The notes under the pieces are model-generated. The model made no database searches. It was not told the origin of the DNA and saw only the letters and a list, made by a program, of their open reading frames with translations. The position numbers and the translations under genes were made by a program. From the NCBI RefSeq assembly GCF_035668035.1, contig NZ_JAYMYJ010000152.1:1-64000 (forward strand): 64,000 nucleotides of DNA, in the 5' to 3' direction. Position 1 is the first letter of the stretch, and each line of letters opens with the position of its first letter. Positions 41,254-49,484 of the stretch are shown here, one piece after another. The DNA is from Thiothrix phosphatis. Lineage in GTDB: Bacteria > Pseudomonadota > Gammaproteobacteria > Thiotrichales > Thiotrichaceae.

Positions 41254-41275
41254 ACACATACCGCCCTGCTGCTTA

Positions 41276-41305
41276 ACAGTGCCAAGGCTGGGAGTTTGGC
41301 ACTGT
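41276..41305. repeat. Perfect 10-bp inverted repeat between the island and ureE
   Basis: ACAGTGCCAA and TTGGCACTGT flank a 10-bp spacer. It lies just after the stop of the last island gene and upstream of the ureE promoter. It could end the island transcript as a hairpin (no T run) or be an activator binding site. Confidence 0.6.
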
Positions 41306-41335
41306 ATTCTTCCTGAAAGCGTGGTAAGGCTGGCA

Positions 41336-42118
41336 TTATTTATTCCCTTTTTGTGCCTTGAAGTCTTCCAATATCACAATTTTATCCGTATATGGCGGCA
41401 GCTTCACATCATCCGGTATGTCATTCCATGCGCTAAAACGGCTGCGGTGCAGGTCAGCAAAATGTTGCTTGATGCCCGCAGCCTGTTCTGGTGTGAAACC
41501 GCAAAATTGCTGTAGCCAAAACAACAGCATTTGCTCATCTGGCTGGGTATAGTCCCTGCTTTGCTTGGTTTTACGCAATAGACGGTTGATGTAACTGCTG
41601 AAATGCAGCATTTCGCCTTCGTTATCCGGCACGTATCCGCTGGCATCCACGGTTTCGGTGAACTGTGAAACCACATCGTTGATATGAGTTTGTACGCTGC
41701 GGTCGGAACGCTGGCACAAGAAAATATCGGCAGTTTGTGCCATGAATTCGTCAATGAAGATGGCGAACTGCTCCTCCTTCAAGATGCCAGATTGCAACGC
41801 AAACCCGAATAGCTGATCCAGCAGACGGGGTTTGAAGCGGTCAATGAACGCATCAGGGTTGCCTTTGGGCATGGCGGTGAGGATGACGCTGAAACGGGTG
41901 TTGATTTCCATCGCTATCAGGCAATGTTTGCGCTTGACCGTGATGGCGTGCAGTACCCACTGGAAAGCCAGCGTCGGCTTGCCTTCGTCATTTTGCAGGT
42001 ATTGGCCATCTGCGGCGATGTCTTTGTTAGGCGGTGCGTGTACAAACGATTGCTTCACACCTTTGCGGGTGACGGTGAAAAACTCGGTGGCGGCTTTGGT
42101 GCAGTTAAAAATTAGCAT
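41336..42118 (-). CDS. DUF6933-like protein, last gene of the island
   Basis: 260 residues from the ATG at 42118. The start MLIFNCTKAATEFFTVTRKG resembles what I recall of DUF6933, a family of unknown function found near nucleases and toxin-antitoxin genes; the name is from memory. No membrane helix or known catalytic motif. Two Cys/Phe-rich stretches (FLCQRSDRSVQTHINDVVSQ and LLFWLQQFCGFTPEQAAG). Lies 46 bp after the PIN gene on the same strand, probably one unit with the ATPase and PIN genes. Confidence 0.7.
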   Translation of the reverse strand: MLIFNCTKAATEFFTVTRKGVKQSFVHAPPNKDIAADGQYLQNDEGKPTLAFQWVLHAITVKRKHCLIAMEINTRFSVILTAMPKGNPDAFIDRFKPRLLDQLFGFALQSGILKEEQFAIFIDEFMAQTADIFLCQRSDRSVQTHINDVVSQFTETVDASGYVPDNEGEMLHFSSYINRLLRKTKQSRDYTQPDEQMLLFWLQQFCGFTPEQAAGIKQHFADLHRSRFSAWNDIPDDVKLPPYTDKIVILEDFKAQKGNK

Positions 42119-42164
42119 GGTTGGCTCACTGAAGAAGAGGTGGCTTGCTGAATTCGTGATCGCT

Positions 42165-42614
42165 TCATGAGCTTGCCTGCGTATAACGCTCATACAACCC
42201 TTCCAACCCAGCAATATCTGAATCCTGTGATGCCAGTTCCAAATCATGGCACTTGGCACTGGCAAGGTGGAACACATCAAACTTGCGCTTTTCAATATTG
42301 CGTTGCTGGCCTGTATTCTCTGCACGGTCAAAGCGGAATAAGTTGGCTGCCAATTCGGAGACATGGCGGTTGACATCCAACTCGGCCAAGCCATCCAGTG
42401 ATTGTTTTAACTGGGCAAAACGTACCTGATCTTGCCAGCCAATGCCGCGCAGCACTTCGTAGCGAATCAGTGGGGTGATAATCAGTGTCACCTCCGCATT
42501 GCTCAATAAGGCTGCCAAGGTCTGCTTGGCTTTGGTACGGTCGGCTTCAGATGTTGTGCTACTGTCATCCAAGGCGGCGATCAATAAGTTTGCGTCCAAT
42601 AAAACCTTGCGCAT
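42165..42614 (-). CDS. PIN-domain nuclease paired with an AAA ATPase
   Basis: 149 residues from the ATG at 42614 (AGGGG 10 nt upstream; a GTG at 42620 is the alternative). PIN signature residues: Asp in VLLDANLLIAAL, Glu in LIRYEVLRGIG, Asp in KFDVFHLASAK and Asp in ASQDSDIAG. No small antitoxin precedes it; instead it starts at the stop of the ATPase gene. That makes it an effector of the ATPase rather than a usual VapC. Confidence 0.82.
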   Translation of the reverse strand: MRKVLLDANLLIAALDDSSTTSEADRTKAKQTLAALLSNAEVTLIITPLIRYEVLRGIGWQDQVRFAQLKQSLDGLAELDVNRHVSELAANLFRFDRAENTGQQRNIEKRKFDVFHLASAKCHDLELASQDSDIAGLEGLYERYTQASS

Positions 42615-42619
42615 GGTCA

Positions 42620-43738
42620 CTACACCCCTTGCCTATTGATCAGATCCAACAACTGCTGTTTCGCTTGTTGTTGATCAACGGGAACGAGACTGTCCAGTTT
42701 CAGGCGATTCAGGTCAATATCAAAGGCTTCTTGCAACACATCAATCAACGAGGTGGTATTGGGCGAAGTAATCGCTTGAGTGCGCACCACGCCATCGGAA
42801 TCACGTTGCAGGCGGTAGGCTTCTCCCGCCTTGAGTTGTGACAGCACGATGGAAGAATGGGTGGTGATATAAAACGTGGTATTCGGGAATAACTGTTTGA
42901 GCAAGGGGATGATCTTTGCTTGCCAAGACAGATGCAGGTGGCTTTCGATTTCGTCAATCAGCACGATGCCCTTCACCTGTTGCAAGCGGGTTTCATTGGT
43001 GAAATAGCCGTAACCGGAAACAATCGCCTGTAGCATTTTCAGGATGGAAGCAAAGCCGGTGCTCAAATGGGAAAGCTCACGCGGCTGACCATCAATTTTC
43101 AGATTGACCCGGCCATCACCGCTGATTTGCATGTATTTGGGGTCGATACGGCTGTCGATCTTGTTTAGCAACTCCAGCACCACCCGGATTTCGATGTCGC
43201 GGTTATCTTCCTGCTTTTGGTAAGGGTTAGCGGATTGGGCTAGGGTGACAAACCATTCTTCAATGCCCGTATCCATATTCAGGCTGGTGAAACTGTTGTT
43301 CATGCCCTGGATCAAACGGCTGAAATAGGCATTACGGCGTTGTTCCAATGTGCCAATGGCTTTGGCTGGTTTGTTGTCGTGTTGGATAAATCCTCGGTTT
43401 TGCGAAGCGAGAAACACAACGGGTAAGCTGTGGAGCATGTGCTTTGCCAAAACATTCAGGCTATTTGGAACGATGTTCTGTGAAGGAACATTAAAGCTAC
43501 TCTTTCCTGTTCCTAGTGCCCTAAAAACCCAACTATCTACTCTAATTGCTATGTTATTTGTCGGTTGACTGACTAGTTGGTGGCTATAAAACAAAATCTG
43601 AAACAACGCTTCGAGTGTCTTGGTTTTGCCTACACCATTAGCACCTATCAGCGTATAAACCCGCTGGTTATCCTGTAGGTTCAACTCGACGCTGCCTACG
43701 CCTTTGAGTCCTTCGATTTTAATGGGGAATGTCAACAT
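42620..43738 (-). CDS. AAA family ATPase (OLD/AAA_21-like)
   Basis: 372 residues. Walker A IGANGVGKTKTLEAL, signature-like LSHLSTGFASILKMLQA, Walker B GIVLIDEIESHLHLSWQ, and the switch His in YITTHSSIVLSQLKAGEAYR. This SMC-like ABC ATPase arrangement is common in antiphage systems such as OLD, Septu, AbiL and PARIS, where it controls a nuclease. Here the partner is a PIN protein starting at its stop codon. Ribosome site GAGGAAAA follows the GC-rich repeat at 43763-43809. Confidence 0.87.
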   Translation of the reverse strand: MLTFPIKIEGLKGVGSVELNLQDNQRVYTLIGANGVGKTKTLEALFQILFYSHQLVSQPTNNIAIRVDSWVFRALGTGKSSFNVPSQNIVPNSLNVLAKHMLHSLPVVFLASQNRGFIQHDNKPAKAIGTLEQRRNAYFSRLIQGMNNSFTSLNMDTGIEEWFVTLAQSANPYQKQEDNRDIEIRVVLELLNKIDSRIDPKYMQISGDGRVNLKIDGQPRELSHLSTGFASILKMLQAIVSGYGYFTNETRLQQVKGIVLIDEIESHLHLSWQAKIIPLLKQLFPNTTFYITTHSSIVLSQLKAGEAYRLQRDSDGVVRTQAITSPNTTSLIDVLQEAFDIDLNRLKLDSLVPVDQQQAKQQLLDLINRQGV

Positions 43739-44085
43739 ACGTTTTTCCTCAATCTGAAGAAGACCCCCTCCCTCCCCCCTCCTTGCCAGGGGGAGGAGTG
43801 AAGAGGGGGCACAACCACGCCTATGCGCCCTGTATCCGGTTTCAGTGTTTCGATCATGTGCAGGATGAAGGCATAGTCACCCTTGGTTTTGGGCGGAATG
43901 CAGCGCCGGAAACGGCTGAGCTGGTTGCTAGTTGTACAGGCTTGCATCGCTTTTCCGATGACTTTGTGAAAATTTCGCCAGTCACGGTATTCGAGGAGTG
44001 GGGCTAAATCCCGTGCCGACCAGTACTCGAAGCCATCGGTTGTGAGCTGCCTCAATTGTTCAAAAGATTGGTGCTGTTCGTTCAT
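43732..44085 (-). pseudogene. DinD/HsdM chimeric fragment
   Basis: 117-residue frame in three parts. Residues 1-63 resemble the N terminus of DinD-like proteins (SFEQLRQLTTDGFEYWSARD then LAPLLEYRDWRNF). Residues 68-92 match the N6 DNA methylase HsdM (KGDYAFILHMIETLKPDTGR IGVVVP). The last 25 residues translate the GC-rich repeat at 43763-43809. A deletion has fused two genes and the repeat has capped the end. It has a start and ribosome site, so a short protein might still be made, but neither function can survive. Confidence 0.65.
43763..43809. repeat. GC-rich palindromic repeat before the AAA ATPase gene
   Basis: CCCCCTCCCTCCCCCCTCCT ... AGGGGGAGGAGTGAAGAGGGGG, same general form as the other units but more diverged. 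It sits at the truncated end of the HsdM fragment. Confidence 0.65.
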
Positions 44086-44094
44086 GCTGCTACC

Positions 44095-44475
44095 TCACTT
44101 GTTGTTGAGCAGGTCATTGGCAATGGTATTCATCAGGTGTTCACCGCTACGCCGTAGTTGTGCAAGCGCTTGTTGTTCCCGTGCAAGCGTGTTGGCAAGT
44201 TGGATAATGGCGTATTGTTTGCCTGGCGACGGCACAACGATAGGGACATTTTCCAGCACACTGCGGCGGATGCTTTTGGTCACACTGCCTTCGGCTTCAC
44301 GCTGAAAGTATTGCTGACTAGGGTATTGGTTTAGCCACCACACCAAGAATGCGGGTAACTCAATGCTGATGTAATAACAATAGCAAGCCCGCAGAGGTGT
44401 GGCAGTACGTTTTTTTGCGTAAATACCAATGATGTAGTGAGTAGATGATAGGCAATGATTCTGCCTACCACCCAA
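44095..44475 (-). pseudogene. hsdS C-terminal remnant (type I restriction specificity subunit)
   Basis: From about residue 38 the frame reads PAFLVWWLNQYPSQQYFQRE, AEGSVTKSIRRSVLENVPIV, then VPSPGKQYAIIQLANTLARE and QQALAQLRRSGEHLMN. This is the C-terminal target-recognition and conserved helical region of HsdS. The upstream two thirds are missing and the first 37 residues are unrelated. Together with the HsdM fragment it marks a lost type I restriction-modification locus. Confidence 0.7.
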
Positions 44476-44486
44476 GGAGGAAAGAA

Positions 44487-46190
44487 TCAGAATAAGAAAT
44501 AGCGTTGCGCCAGAGGCAGTTCCGCCGCCGGTTCACACACCAGCAGTTCGCCATCGGCGCGCACTTCATAGGTTTGCGAATCGACTTCAATCACCGGCTG
44601 GTAGTCATTCAGCACCATATTGGCCTTGGTGATGGTGCGGCAGTTTTTCACCACGCCAATCAGGCTGTGCAGGCCCAGTTGCTGGTGGATGCCCGCCGCA
44701 TGCGCCGCGCCCGACAGGAAAGTCATGGTGGTGGCGTGCTTGGCTTTGCCCAGCGCACCGAACATCGGGCGGTAATGCACCGGCTGCGGGGTGGGGATAC
44801 TGGCGTTCGGGTCGCCCATCGGTGCGGCGATAATCAGCCCGCCCTTGATGATCAGGCTGGGCTTTGCGCCGAAAAAGGCCGGTTTCCATAGCACCAGGTC
44901 AGCTAGCTTGCCGACTTCCACCGAACCGATTTCGTGCGCCACGCCGTGGGTGATGGCCGGGTTGATGGTGTATTTGGAGACGTAACGTTTGGCGCGGAAG
45001 TTGTCGCTGCGGTCGGAATCTTCCTTCAGGCTGCCGCGTTGCACCTTCATTTTGTGCGCGGTCTGCCAAGTGCGGGTGATGACTTCGCCCACCCGCCCCA
45101 TGGCTTGTGAGTCAGAAGAAATCATCGAGAATGCCCCCAGATCGTGCAGGATGTCTTCCGCTGCAATGGTTTCGCGGCGGATACGGCTTTCGGCAAAGGC
45201 GACGTCTTCGGCAATGGCGGGTGACAGGTGGTGGCAGACCATCAGCATGTCAAGGTGTTCGTCCACCGTATTGACGGTGTAAGGCCGGGTCGGGTTGGTG
45301 GAAGAAGGCAGGATATTCGCCTGCCCCGCCGCCTTGATAATGTCGGGTGCGTGGCCGCCGCCTGCGCCTTCCGTGTGGTAGGTGTGGATGGTGCGGCCTT
45401 TCATCGCCGCCAGCGTGTCTTCCACAAAGCCAGATTCATTCAGCGTGTCGGTGTGGATCGCCACCTGCACATCGGTTTCTTCCGCCACGCTCAGGCAAGT
45501 GTCGATGGCTGCGGGTGTCGTGCCCCAGTCTTCGTGCAGCTTCAGGCCAATGGCGCCCGCCGCAATCTGTTCGCGCAAGCCGCCCGGTTGGCTGGCGTTG
45601 CCCTTGCCGAGAAAACCGAGGTTCATGGGCAGCGCGTCGGCAGCTTCCAGCATGCGGTGGATATTCCACGGCCCTGGGGTGCAGGTGGTGGCATTGGTGC
45701 CGGTGGCAGGCCCGGTGCCGCCGCCGATCATGGTGGTCACCCCGGACATGAGCGCGTCGTCGATTTGCTGCGGGCAGATGAAATGGATGTGCGAATCGAT
45801 GCCGCCTGCGGTGATGATCTGGCCTTCACCCGCAATCGCTTCGGTGCCAGGGCCGACCACGATGTTCACGCCTGCCTGGGTATCGGGGTTGCCTGCCTTG
45901 CCGATGCCGCTGATACGCCCGTTCTTGATGCCGATGTCGGCTTTCACAATGCCCCAGTGATCGAGGATCAGGACGTTGGTGATCACCACATCCACCACCT
46001 CGGCGCTTTCCCGCTGGCATTGGCCCATGCCGTCACGGATCACTTTGCCGCCGCCAAATTTGACTTCATCGCCGTAAACAGTGTGGTCTTTTTCCACTTC
46101 GATGATCAGTTCAGTGTCGCCCAGGCGCACGCGGTCGCCGGTGGTGGGGCCGTACATTTCGGCATATGCCTGCCTGCTGATTGTCGCCAT
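44487..46190 (-). CDS. ureC: Urease alpha subunit UreC
   Basis: 567 residues. Nickel site motifs: GGIDSHIHFICP (two His), GLKLHEDWGTTP (carbamylated Lys), VAIHTDTLNESGF and the flap MVCHHLSPAIAEDVAFAESR IR. Full length. Its 3' end borders the island; the stop is 12 bp from the hsdS remnant, so the insertion is immediately after ureC. Confidence 0.98.
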   Translation of the reverse strand: MATISRQAYAEMYGPTTGDRVRLGDTELIIEVEKDHTVYGDEVKFGGGKVIRDGMGQCQRESAEVVDVVITNVLILDHWGIVKADIGIKNGRISGIGKAGNPDTQAGVNIVVGPGTEAIAGEGQIITAGGIDSHIHFICPQQIDDALMSGVTTMIGGGTGPATGTNATTCTPGPWNIHRMLEAADALPMNLGFLGKGNASQPGGLREQIAAGAIGLKLHEDWGTTPAAIDTCLSVAEETDVQVAIHTDTLNESGFVEDTLAAMKGRTIHTYHTEGAGGGHAPDIIKAAGQANILPSSTNPTRPYTVNTVDEHLDMLMVCHHLSPAIAEDVAFAESRIRRETIAAEDILHDLGAFSMISSDSQAMGRVGEVITRTWQTAHKMKVQRGSLKEDSDRSDNFRAKRYVSKYTINPAITHGVAHEIGSVEVGKLADLVLWKPAFFGAKPSLIIKGGLIIAAPMGDPNASIPTPQPVHYRPMFGALGKAKHATTMTFLSGAAHAAGIHQQLGLHSLIGVVKNCRTITKANMVLNDYQPVIEVDSQTYEVRADGELLVCEPAAELPLAQRYFLF

Positions 46191-46201
46191 GCCGTCGCTC
46201 C

Positions 46202-46507
46202 TTACAGTTTGCCCATGATTTTGCCCTGGAAACCGTAGACTTCACGGTTGCCAGCATACGCCACCAGCTCGACTTCGCGGGTCTGGCCGGGTTCGAAACG
46301 CACCGCCGTGCCTGCCGGGATGTTGAGGCGGAAACCCCGGGCTTTATCGCGTTCGAAAGTCAGGGCGTTATTGGTTTCAAAAAAGTGGTAATGCGAACCG
46401 ACTTGGATCGGGCGGTCGCCGGTATTGGCGACGCTGAGGGTGACGGTTTCACGGCCTGCGTTGAGTTCGATTTCACCGTCGGCGGGAAAGATTTCTCCGG
46501 GGATCAT
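46202..46507 (-). CDS. ureB: Urease beta subunit UreB
   Basis: 101 residues: MIPGEIFPADGEIELNAGRE opening, VGSHYHFFETNNALTFER and IPAGTAVRFEPGQTREVELV are canonical. Separate beta and gamma genes are the usual bacterial arrangement. 12 bp gap to ureA, 11 bp to ureC. Confidence 0.97.
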   Translation of the reverse strand: MIPGEIFPADGEIELNAGRETVTLSVANTGDRPIQVGSHYHFFETNNALTFERDKARGFRLNIPAGTAVRFEPGQTREVELVAYAGNREVYGFQGKIMGKL

Positions 46508-46519
46508 GGCGGCGTCTCC

Positions 46520-46822
46520 TTAAACAATCGGTTCATGCACGGTCACCAGCTTGGTGCCGTCGGGAAAGGTGGCTTCCACCTGCACGTCATGGATCATTTC
46601 AGGAATGCCCTCCATCACGTCCTCACGGGTCAGCAGGGTGCGGCCATAATCCATCAGTTCGGCCACGCTTCTGCCATCGCGTGCGCCTTCCAGGATGGCG
46701 CAGCTGATCAGCGCCACCGATTCGGGGTAATTGAGTTTCAAACCGCGCGCCTTGCGCCGTTCCGCCAGCAGTCCGGCGGTGAACAGCAAGAGCTTGTCTT
46801 TTTCGCGGGGGGTCAGTTCCAT
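46520..46822 (-). CDS. ureA: Urease gamma subunit UreA
   Basis: 100 residues: MELTPREKDKLLLFTAGLLA, LNYPESVALISCAILEGARD and DVMEGIPEMIHDVQVEATFP. Full length and intact. Follows ureD by 10 bp. Confidence 0.97.
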   Translation of the reverse strand: MELTPREKDKLLLFTAGLLAERRKARGLKLNYPESVALISCAILEGARDGRSVAELMDYGRTLLTREDVMEGIPEMIHDVQVEATFPDGTKLVTVHEPIV

Positions 46823-46832
46823 GAAGATCCTC

Positions 46833-47672
46833 CTAGGTATTCCAGATGCGGGGGGTGACGGCGGCGCGGCCTGTCACCAGCGGGCGGATATGGTGCCAGA
46901 TATGGCGGAACAGGTGGTGGGCTTCAGCCGTGCTCGCGCCCAGGTAGCGCACGACCAGCACGTCATGCAATAGGGTGACGCCCGCTTGCCCGTGTGCCAG
47001 GGGTGTTGCGCATAGCGGCTGCACGCCCGCCAGCGTGTCCCGTCCGGCAGGGGTGGCCAGCAAGGTGGCGATGACTGGCTGTTGGCGCAATCCGGCGGCA
47101 CCGTGCAAATCCTGGCCGCCGCCAATGGACAGCCGGTCAATGAATTGCGGCTGCCGTTCCCGGTATAGGCGGGTGCTGGACAACAGGTTGCCGTGCGCAA
47201 ACGGCTCATGGATCACCGGCCTTCCCAGGCAATGGATTTCCCAGCCAATGTAGCGCGCCGCCGCATCCAGATGGATGTTGGTGGACAAAACACTGTTGCC
47301 GCCGGGAAAGAATATGTTTTCCTGCGGCAGCCATTCCAGCACGCCGCCGGTCACGCGGAAATGTTGTTGCTGGCTGGCCTGCTGGCCGTTGGAGCGGTAG
47401 AACTTGGTGGCTCCCGGCGTGGTCAGCAGGGCGCTGGCCGCAGGTGCAACTGTGGCGTTAAGCGTCAGTTGGTCGCCGCCCACCACGCCGCCGGGCGGGT
47501 GCAGCACATAGGCATGGCACACCGGGCCTTCCGGGTAAAAAGGACGCTGCACCGCCAACGGCCCGCGCTGGCTGCGCTTGCCCAAGACGGTCTTGTCTGC
47601 GCGGGCTTCAAATCCGAGCGTCAGTTCGGCCTGCCAGCCGGATGCCTGTTGCGGCGGAACGGGCGCTGTCAC
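46833..47672 (-). CDS. ureD: Urease accessory protein UreD
   Basis: 279 residues from a GTG at 47672. Motifs LTTPGATKFYRS, EWLPQENIFFPGG and YIGWEIHCLGRPV are UreD/UreH signatures. Scaffold for nickel delivery to UreABC. First conserved urease gene of the operon, 11 bp after the small membrane-protein gene. Confidence 0.94.
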   Translation of the reverse strand: MTAPVPPQQASGWQAELTLGFEARADKTVLGKRSQRGPLAVQRPFYPEGPVCHAYVLHPPGGVVGGDQLTLNATVAPAASALLTTPGATKFYRSNGQQASQQQHFRVTGGVLEWLPQENIFFPGGNSVLSTNIHLDAAARYIGWEIHCLGRPVIHEPFAHGNLLSSTRLYRERQPQFIDRLSIGGGQDLHGAAGLRQQPVIATLLATPAGRDTLAGVQPLCATPLAHGQAGVTLLHDVLVVRYLGASTAEAHHLFRHIWHHIRPLVTGRAAVTPRIWNT

Positions 47673-47683
47673 CAGTCCGCCAA

Positions 47684-47911
47684 TCAGCGTTTATGCAACG
47701 GCAGGGTTTTGGCCTGAAGATGGCGGCGCGCCAACCAGCGCCCCAAGAAAAACACACCCGCGCCCAATGGCAGGGCCATCAGCAGATGCATGCCCATGTG
47801 CGCCCATTCCGAAGCGGTTTCCGGGTGGGGAAAGGGGCTGTTGTGGGCGAAAGCACTGCCGCAGAACAACGCCAGTAGGGTGAATAACGGCCATTTCAGC
47901 GATTTCAGCAT
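47684..47911 (-). CDS. Small membrane protein at the head of the urease operon
   Basis: 75 residues from the ATG at 47911 behind AAGGAG. Signal peptide ending at AFA/HNS, a His-bearing periplasmic stretch (HNSPFPHPETASEWAHMGMH), one membrane helix (LLMALPLGAGVFFLGRWLA) and a basic tail (RRHLQAKTLPLHKR). Sequence after the signal recalls fragments of HupE/UreJ-type nickel transporters but is far too short. It precedes ureD by 11 bp, so a nickel or membrane role for the operon is plausible. Confidence 0.7.
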   Translation of the reverse strand: MLKSLKWPLFTLLALFCGSAFAHNSPFPHPETASEWAHMGMHLLMALPLGAGVFFLGRWLARRHLQAKTLPLHKR

Positions 47912-47959
47912 GTTTCTGAGCTCCTTGTTGATCCATTCAAAATCAGCGCCAGTTCTCAA

Positions 47960-47975
47960 GGCATATTTCATGCCA
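47960..47975 (-). promoter_or_regulatory. sigma54-type promoter of the urease operon
   Basis: Minus-strand TGGCATGAAATATGCC, GG-N10-GC spacing, expected start near 47948, 37 nt before the small membrane-protein gene. GGCAT/ATGCC is also a palindrome, so a hairpin is the alternative reading. A TTGCACCA sequence at 48045-48052 looks like an NtrC half-site. Confidence 0.5.
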
Positions 47976-48076
47976 GCAACTTGAACACTACTTGCGGGTT
48001 TGCATGCCTGTTATGGGCATTACGGTTGTGCACGCTGGCGTTTGTTGCACCATAAATAGGCGGGTCATGGCGGCCC

Positions 48077-49438
48077 TTACATTTTACTGGCCAGTTTTCG
48101 CGCCGCTTGCCGGTGTGCGGACATCAGTTCCTGGATGTCTGTGTCCACCAGCCGCCCGTCCGTAACTTTCCATTGCCCGGCTATCATGACACGGTCAGCC
48201 TGCTGCGCGCCAGCCAGCAGCAACGCCGCCAGTGGGTCGTGGCTGCCGGAAAAACGCAGTTCGTCCAGCTTGAACAGTGCCAAATCCGCCTGCTTGCCCA
48301 GTGCAATTTCGCCAATATCGCTGCGCCCGAGCACCCGCGCCGAACCCGCCGTCGCCCAGCGGTAGGCATCGAAGTGGGAAACCCGCCCCGCGCCGTAGCG
48401 CAGCCGTTGCAGGTACATGGCCTGGCGCACTTCGCTGATCAGGTTGGAATGGTCGTTGGAGGCGGAGCCGTCCACCCCCAGCCCGACCGGGCTGCCCGCC
48501 GCTTCCAGCTCCAGTGTGCGGCAGATGCCGGAAGCCAGCATCATATTGGAGTTGGGGCAATGGCAAACGCCCACGCCCGCCGCCCCCAGCCGCTGGATTT
48601 CCCCGTCATCGAAGTGGATGCCATGCGCCAGCCAAGTGCGTTCATGCAGCCAGCCGACGCTTTCCAGGTAATCCACGGTGCGCATGCCGAAATTTTTCAG
48701 GCAGAACGCTTCTTCATCCAGGGTTTCGGCCAGATGCGTATGCAGGCGGACTTGATGTTGCGCCGCCAGTTCCGCGCTGGCTTGCATCAGTTCGGTCGTG
48801 ACTGAAAACGGCGAACAGGGCGCCAGCGCAATCTGCAACCGGGAGCCTTCGCCAGGGTCGTGATAGGCGCGGATCACCCGCTCGCTGTCTTCCAGGATGA
48901 CGCTTTCCTGCTGCACGGTATGCTGCGGGGGCAGGCCGCCCTGTTCCTGGCCCAGGCTCATGGAGCCGCGCGTCAGCGTGACCCGCATGCCAACCGCTTG
49001 CGCCGCTTCCGCCTGGATGTCGATGGCGTTTTCCATCCCGGTGGGGAACAGGTAGTGGTGGTCTGCCGCCGTGGTGCAGCCGGACAGCAGCAGTTCGTTC
49101 AACGCCAGCCGGGTGGCGATGGCCAGCATTTCCGGCTCCAGCCCGGCCCATACTGGATACAGCGCGGTCAGCCAGCCGAACAGCTCCTTGTCCAGCGCGC
49201 CCGGATACGCCCGGGTCAAGGTCTGGTAGAAGTGGTGATGGGTGTTGATCAGCCCCGGCAGCACAACATGCTCATGGGCATCGGTGGCTTGCGTGGCCGG
49301 TATGGAAGGCTGCTGGCCGGTTGGCACCAATTCGACGATTTTGCCGCCTGCCACCACGACGCCGCCGCCCGCTTGCTGCCCATCAGCCGTCAGGATCGCC
49401 AGTGGGTTCTTGATCCAGATTGTTTGAAGATCATGCAT
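48077..49438 (-). CDS. 8-oxoguanine deaminase-like amidohydrolase
   Basis: 453 residues. Metal site HHHFYQTLTRAYP (HxH), HTHLAETLDEEAF, THGIH-like LAHGIHFDDGEIQ and GVDGSASNDHSN; CHCPNSNMMLASGICRTLEL is typical of 8-oxoguanine deaminases and hydroxydechloroatrazine-type relatives. Converts 8-oxoguanine to urate, feeding the pathway downstream. Guanine deaminase is the main alternative. Divergent from the purine permease. Confidence 0.88.
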   Translation of the reverse strand: MHDLQTIWIKNPLAILTADGQQAGGGVVVAGGKIVELVPTGQQPSIPATQATDAHEHVVLPGLINTHHHFYQTLTRAYPGALDKELFGWLTALYPVWAGLEPEMLAIATRLALNELLLSGCTTAADHHYLFPTGMENAIDIQAEAAQAVGMRVTLTRGSMSLGQEQGGLPPQHTVQQESVILEDSERVIRAYHDPGEGSRLQIALAPCSPFSVTTELMQASAELAAQHQVRLHTHLAETLDEEAFCLKNFGMRTVDYLESVGWLHERTWLAHGIHFDDGEIQRLGAAGVGVCHCPNSNMMLASGICRTLELEAAGSPVGLGVDGSASNDHSNLISEVRQAMYLQRLRYGAGRVSHFDAYRWATAGSARVLGRSDIGEIALGKQADLALFKLDELRFSGSHDPLAALLLAGAQQADRVMIAGQWKVTDGRLVDTDIQELMSAHRQAARKLASKM

Positions 49439-49458
49439 TTAACGATTTCCTTTCTAGA

Positions 49459-49474
49459 TGGCAGGCATTTTGCA
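49459..49474 (+). promoter_or_regulatory. sigma54-type promoter of the purine permease
   Basis: TGGCAGGCATTTTGCA differs from TGGCACG-N4-TTGCA at one position. Expected start near 49485, which leaves an untranslated leader of about 230 nt before the permease ATG at 49715. Confidence 0.55.
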
Positions 49475-49484
49475 TTGGAAAAAC

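Noticed and set aside
41280..41300. TTGGCACTGTTAAGC on the minus strand as a sigma54 promoter
   Set aside because: Spacing is one base short; the better site is at 41238-41253, and this sequence is one arm of a perfect inverted repeat.
47960..47975. GGCAT-N5-ATGCC only as a hairpin
   Set aside because: Five-base arms are weak as a terminator and the sequence fits a sigma54 promoter at the right distance; kept as a promoter with moderate confidence.
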